This document shows positions 30,699 through 31,484 of a stretch of DNA of 31,484 nucleotides, in pieces; positions within the stretch are counted from its first letter, which is position 1; each line of letters starts with the position of its first letter. A program made the translations under genes and the position numbers. The stretch comes from a virus: IMG/VR virus record IMGVR_UViG_3300017726_000043, positions 1 through 31,484 of that record; one strand, given 5' to 3'. The notes beneath the pieces are model-generated. The model worked only from the letters and a program-made list of their open reading frames with translations. It had not been told where the DNA came from and did not search any database.

Positions 30699-30978
30699 TC
30701 CTTTTTTCTCTAGCTTTACGGTTATTCCTATCTCTAGTACTTTCGTTTTCTTCTATAAACCAATCATTAACTATTTGTTCTTTTAATTCTTGGTTACTTT
30801 TGCTAGTTTCGTTTTTAACAATTTTTATATGGGAAGGATTTATAACTAATGTTGCATAGTTATGATATTTCTCATCTGTAAGGGTAAATTTATAATCAGG
30901 TCCAAAGTAACGATATTTATTATTAATAACTTCTAAATATTGATTACTCGGTTCCTCCGTCTTTTTGCTTTTCCTCAT
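30688..30978 (-). CDS. Hypothetical protein, 96 aa
   Basis: A 96-aa protein with a Lys/Arg-rich start (MRKSKKTEEPSNQYLEVINN) and a charged C-terminus ending RDRNNRKAREKRNGD. The middle reads RYFGPDYKFTLTDEKYHNYA then LVINPSHIKIVKNET, a short beta pattern. I do not recognise the family. It overlaps the lipoprotein gene by 35 bases and the HNH gene by 11, which is more overlap than elsewhere in the window, so insertion of the HNH gene next to it is possible. Confidence 0.65.
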   Translation of the reverse strand: MRKSKKTEEPSNQYLEVINNKYRYFGPDYKFTLTDEKYHNYATLVINPSHIKIVKNETSKSNQELKEQIVNDWFIEENESTRDRNNRKAREKRNGD

Positions 30979-31315
30979 CTAAACTCCTGTAATATTTTAT
31001 TATACTTAAAATATTTTCAATGTATCTGGTAATGTCCGCGACGTTAGACGACAAGTTCTCATACTGCTGAGTCGTTAAAGAATAATACGGTATAGCAGGA
31101 GCGTCTCCTTTTTTAAACATCTCTAAATATTCTTCCATAAGTTCTGGTGTCATAACTCTCCAATTAACAGGTAGTATTTCTATTTCAGCGGGTAACGGAG
31201 GATGATACAACGGTGCAGGTTTAGCAATAGTTTTTACTTCTACTGGTGTCTTCGGAAGCAGTGTACAGCCTCCGAAGACGAACAAACTAGTCAGGGAGAT
31301 TATAAGTATTTTCAT
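30944..31315 (-). CDS. Predicted lipoprotein, 123 aa
   Basis: A secreted lipoprotein: positive start, hydrophobic run ILIISLTSLFVFGG and lipobox Cys17 (F-G-G-C), then a proline-rich linker (KPAPLYHPPLPAEIEILPVN). The body has W-R-V-M-T-P-E and SLTTQQYENLSSNVADITRY, followed by a helix ending SIIKYYRSL. I recall this layout (P-P-L-P, W-x-V, Y-x-N-L-x-x-N-x-A-D-[IV]-x-R-[YF]) in small lipoproteins of marine phages. It could be an outer-membrane spanin partner or an exclusion protein; function is unproven. It overlaps the upstream partial gene by 29 bases. Confidence 0.75.
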   Translation of the reverse strand: MKILIISLTSLFVFGGCTLLPKTPVEVKTIAKPAPLYHPPLPAEIEILPVNWRVMTPELMEEYLEMFKKGDAPAIPYYSLTTQQYENLSSNVADITRYIENILSIIKYYRSLDEEKQKDGGTE

Positions 31316-31484
31316 ACTTGGGAGAGGAGAGATTGACTAGTTTGTCCATAGCCGCTTGAGTTCCTTTATTAATTATGTTTTCTATTAGCTTTGGTTTATT
31401 TAAAGCTAAGTTATCTAAATCATGTTCACTAAAAATCTTACGTAAACGTTTTACTTCTTTTCCTGCTTCTGCTTTTTCTCGTTC
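31287..31484 (-). CDS. C-terminal fragment of a gene cut by the right edge
   Basis: An open frame with no stop from the right edge to TAG at 31287 (65 codons). The visible end is charged and helical (EREKAEAGKEVKRLRKIFSE, then LALNKPKLIENIINKGTQAA) and finishes SPKYENTYNLPD. It overlaps the lipoprotein start by 29 bases. The fragment is too short to place in a family. Confidence 0.65.
   Translation of the reverse strand, partial: EREKAEAGKEVKRLRKIFSEHDLDNLALNKPKLIENIINKGTQAAMDKLVNLSSPKYENTYNLPD

Noticed and set aside
1-31484. tRNA, rRNA, integrase, attachment site or origin of replication
   Set aside because: No cloverleaf-type sequence, recombinase motif or iteron cluster was seen by eye. 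A computed tRNA scan would settle the tRNA point.

Overview
This window is a contiguous piece of a tailed double-stranded DNA bacteriophage genome. It is strongly AT-rich by eye. Every gene I accept is on the minus strand, so the genes read from right to left. The virion proteins (Mu gpT-like capsid protein, P22 gp4-like adaptor, gp10-like stabilisation protein, many glycine/serine/threonine-rich tail-fibre proteins) and the small conserved basic proteins before the terminase resemble uncultivated marine phages, probably with a podovirus-type short tail. An AT-rich marine alphaproteobacterium such as SAR11 is a reasonable host guess. This is inference from base composition, gene families and a ubiquinone-pathway (Coq4-like) gene; nothing in the window proves the host. 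No integrase, polymerase, tRNA or CRISPR array is visible.

In order of transcription (right to left): a cut-off gene at the right edge, a lipoprotein, a small hypothetical protein, an HNH endonuclease and a possible ADP-ribosyltransferase-like protein (31484-29158); three small, very basic proteins, the large terminase and the portal (29137-24453); two small genes, a GroES-like co-chaperonin, a scaffold-like protein, a conserved linker protein, a putative decoration protein and the major capsid protein (24406-20754). A clear intrinsic terminator (20714-20735) closes this head block, and a TATAAT promoter with a strong Shine-Dalgarno starts the next one. That block holds connector/adaptor proteins, a virion protein with zinc-ribbon and cupredoxin domains, and tail fibres including a peptidase S74 chaperone fibre (20600-14766).

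The fibre genes are then interrupted by an unusual cassette (14766-12639): two hypothetical proteins, a convincing Coq4-family protein (ubiquinone biosynthesis) and two small membrane proteins. Fibre genes resume, followed by a lysis cassette (44-aa membrane peptide, coiled-coil membrane protein, M15 peptidase endolysin), the stabilisation-like protein, a Cas4/RecB-like nuclease, a 2OG-Fe(II) oxygenase, a holin-like protein and a small MscS-channel-like protein. A second TATAAT promoter (4875-4880) precedes a cupin protein and three or more internal virion/ejection-type proteins, the last of which runs off the left edge.

The genes are very tightly packed. Many junctions are TAATG, where the stop of one gene shares a base with the start of the next, suggesting translational coupling. 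Four very short genes (41-45 aa, plus the right-edge fragment) were found by reading the gaps. Several starts were moved from upstream TTG/GTG codons to internal ATGs on Shine-Dalgarno and overlap evidence. The most interesting points are the Coq4-like gene and its membrane-protein neighbours, the MscS-like protein, the cupredoxin-bearing virion protein, the possible ADP-ribosyltransferase, and a hairpin that could mask the ribosome-binding site of the holin-like gene.
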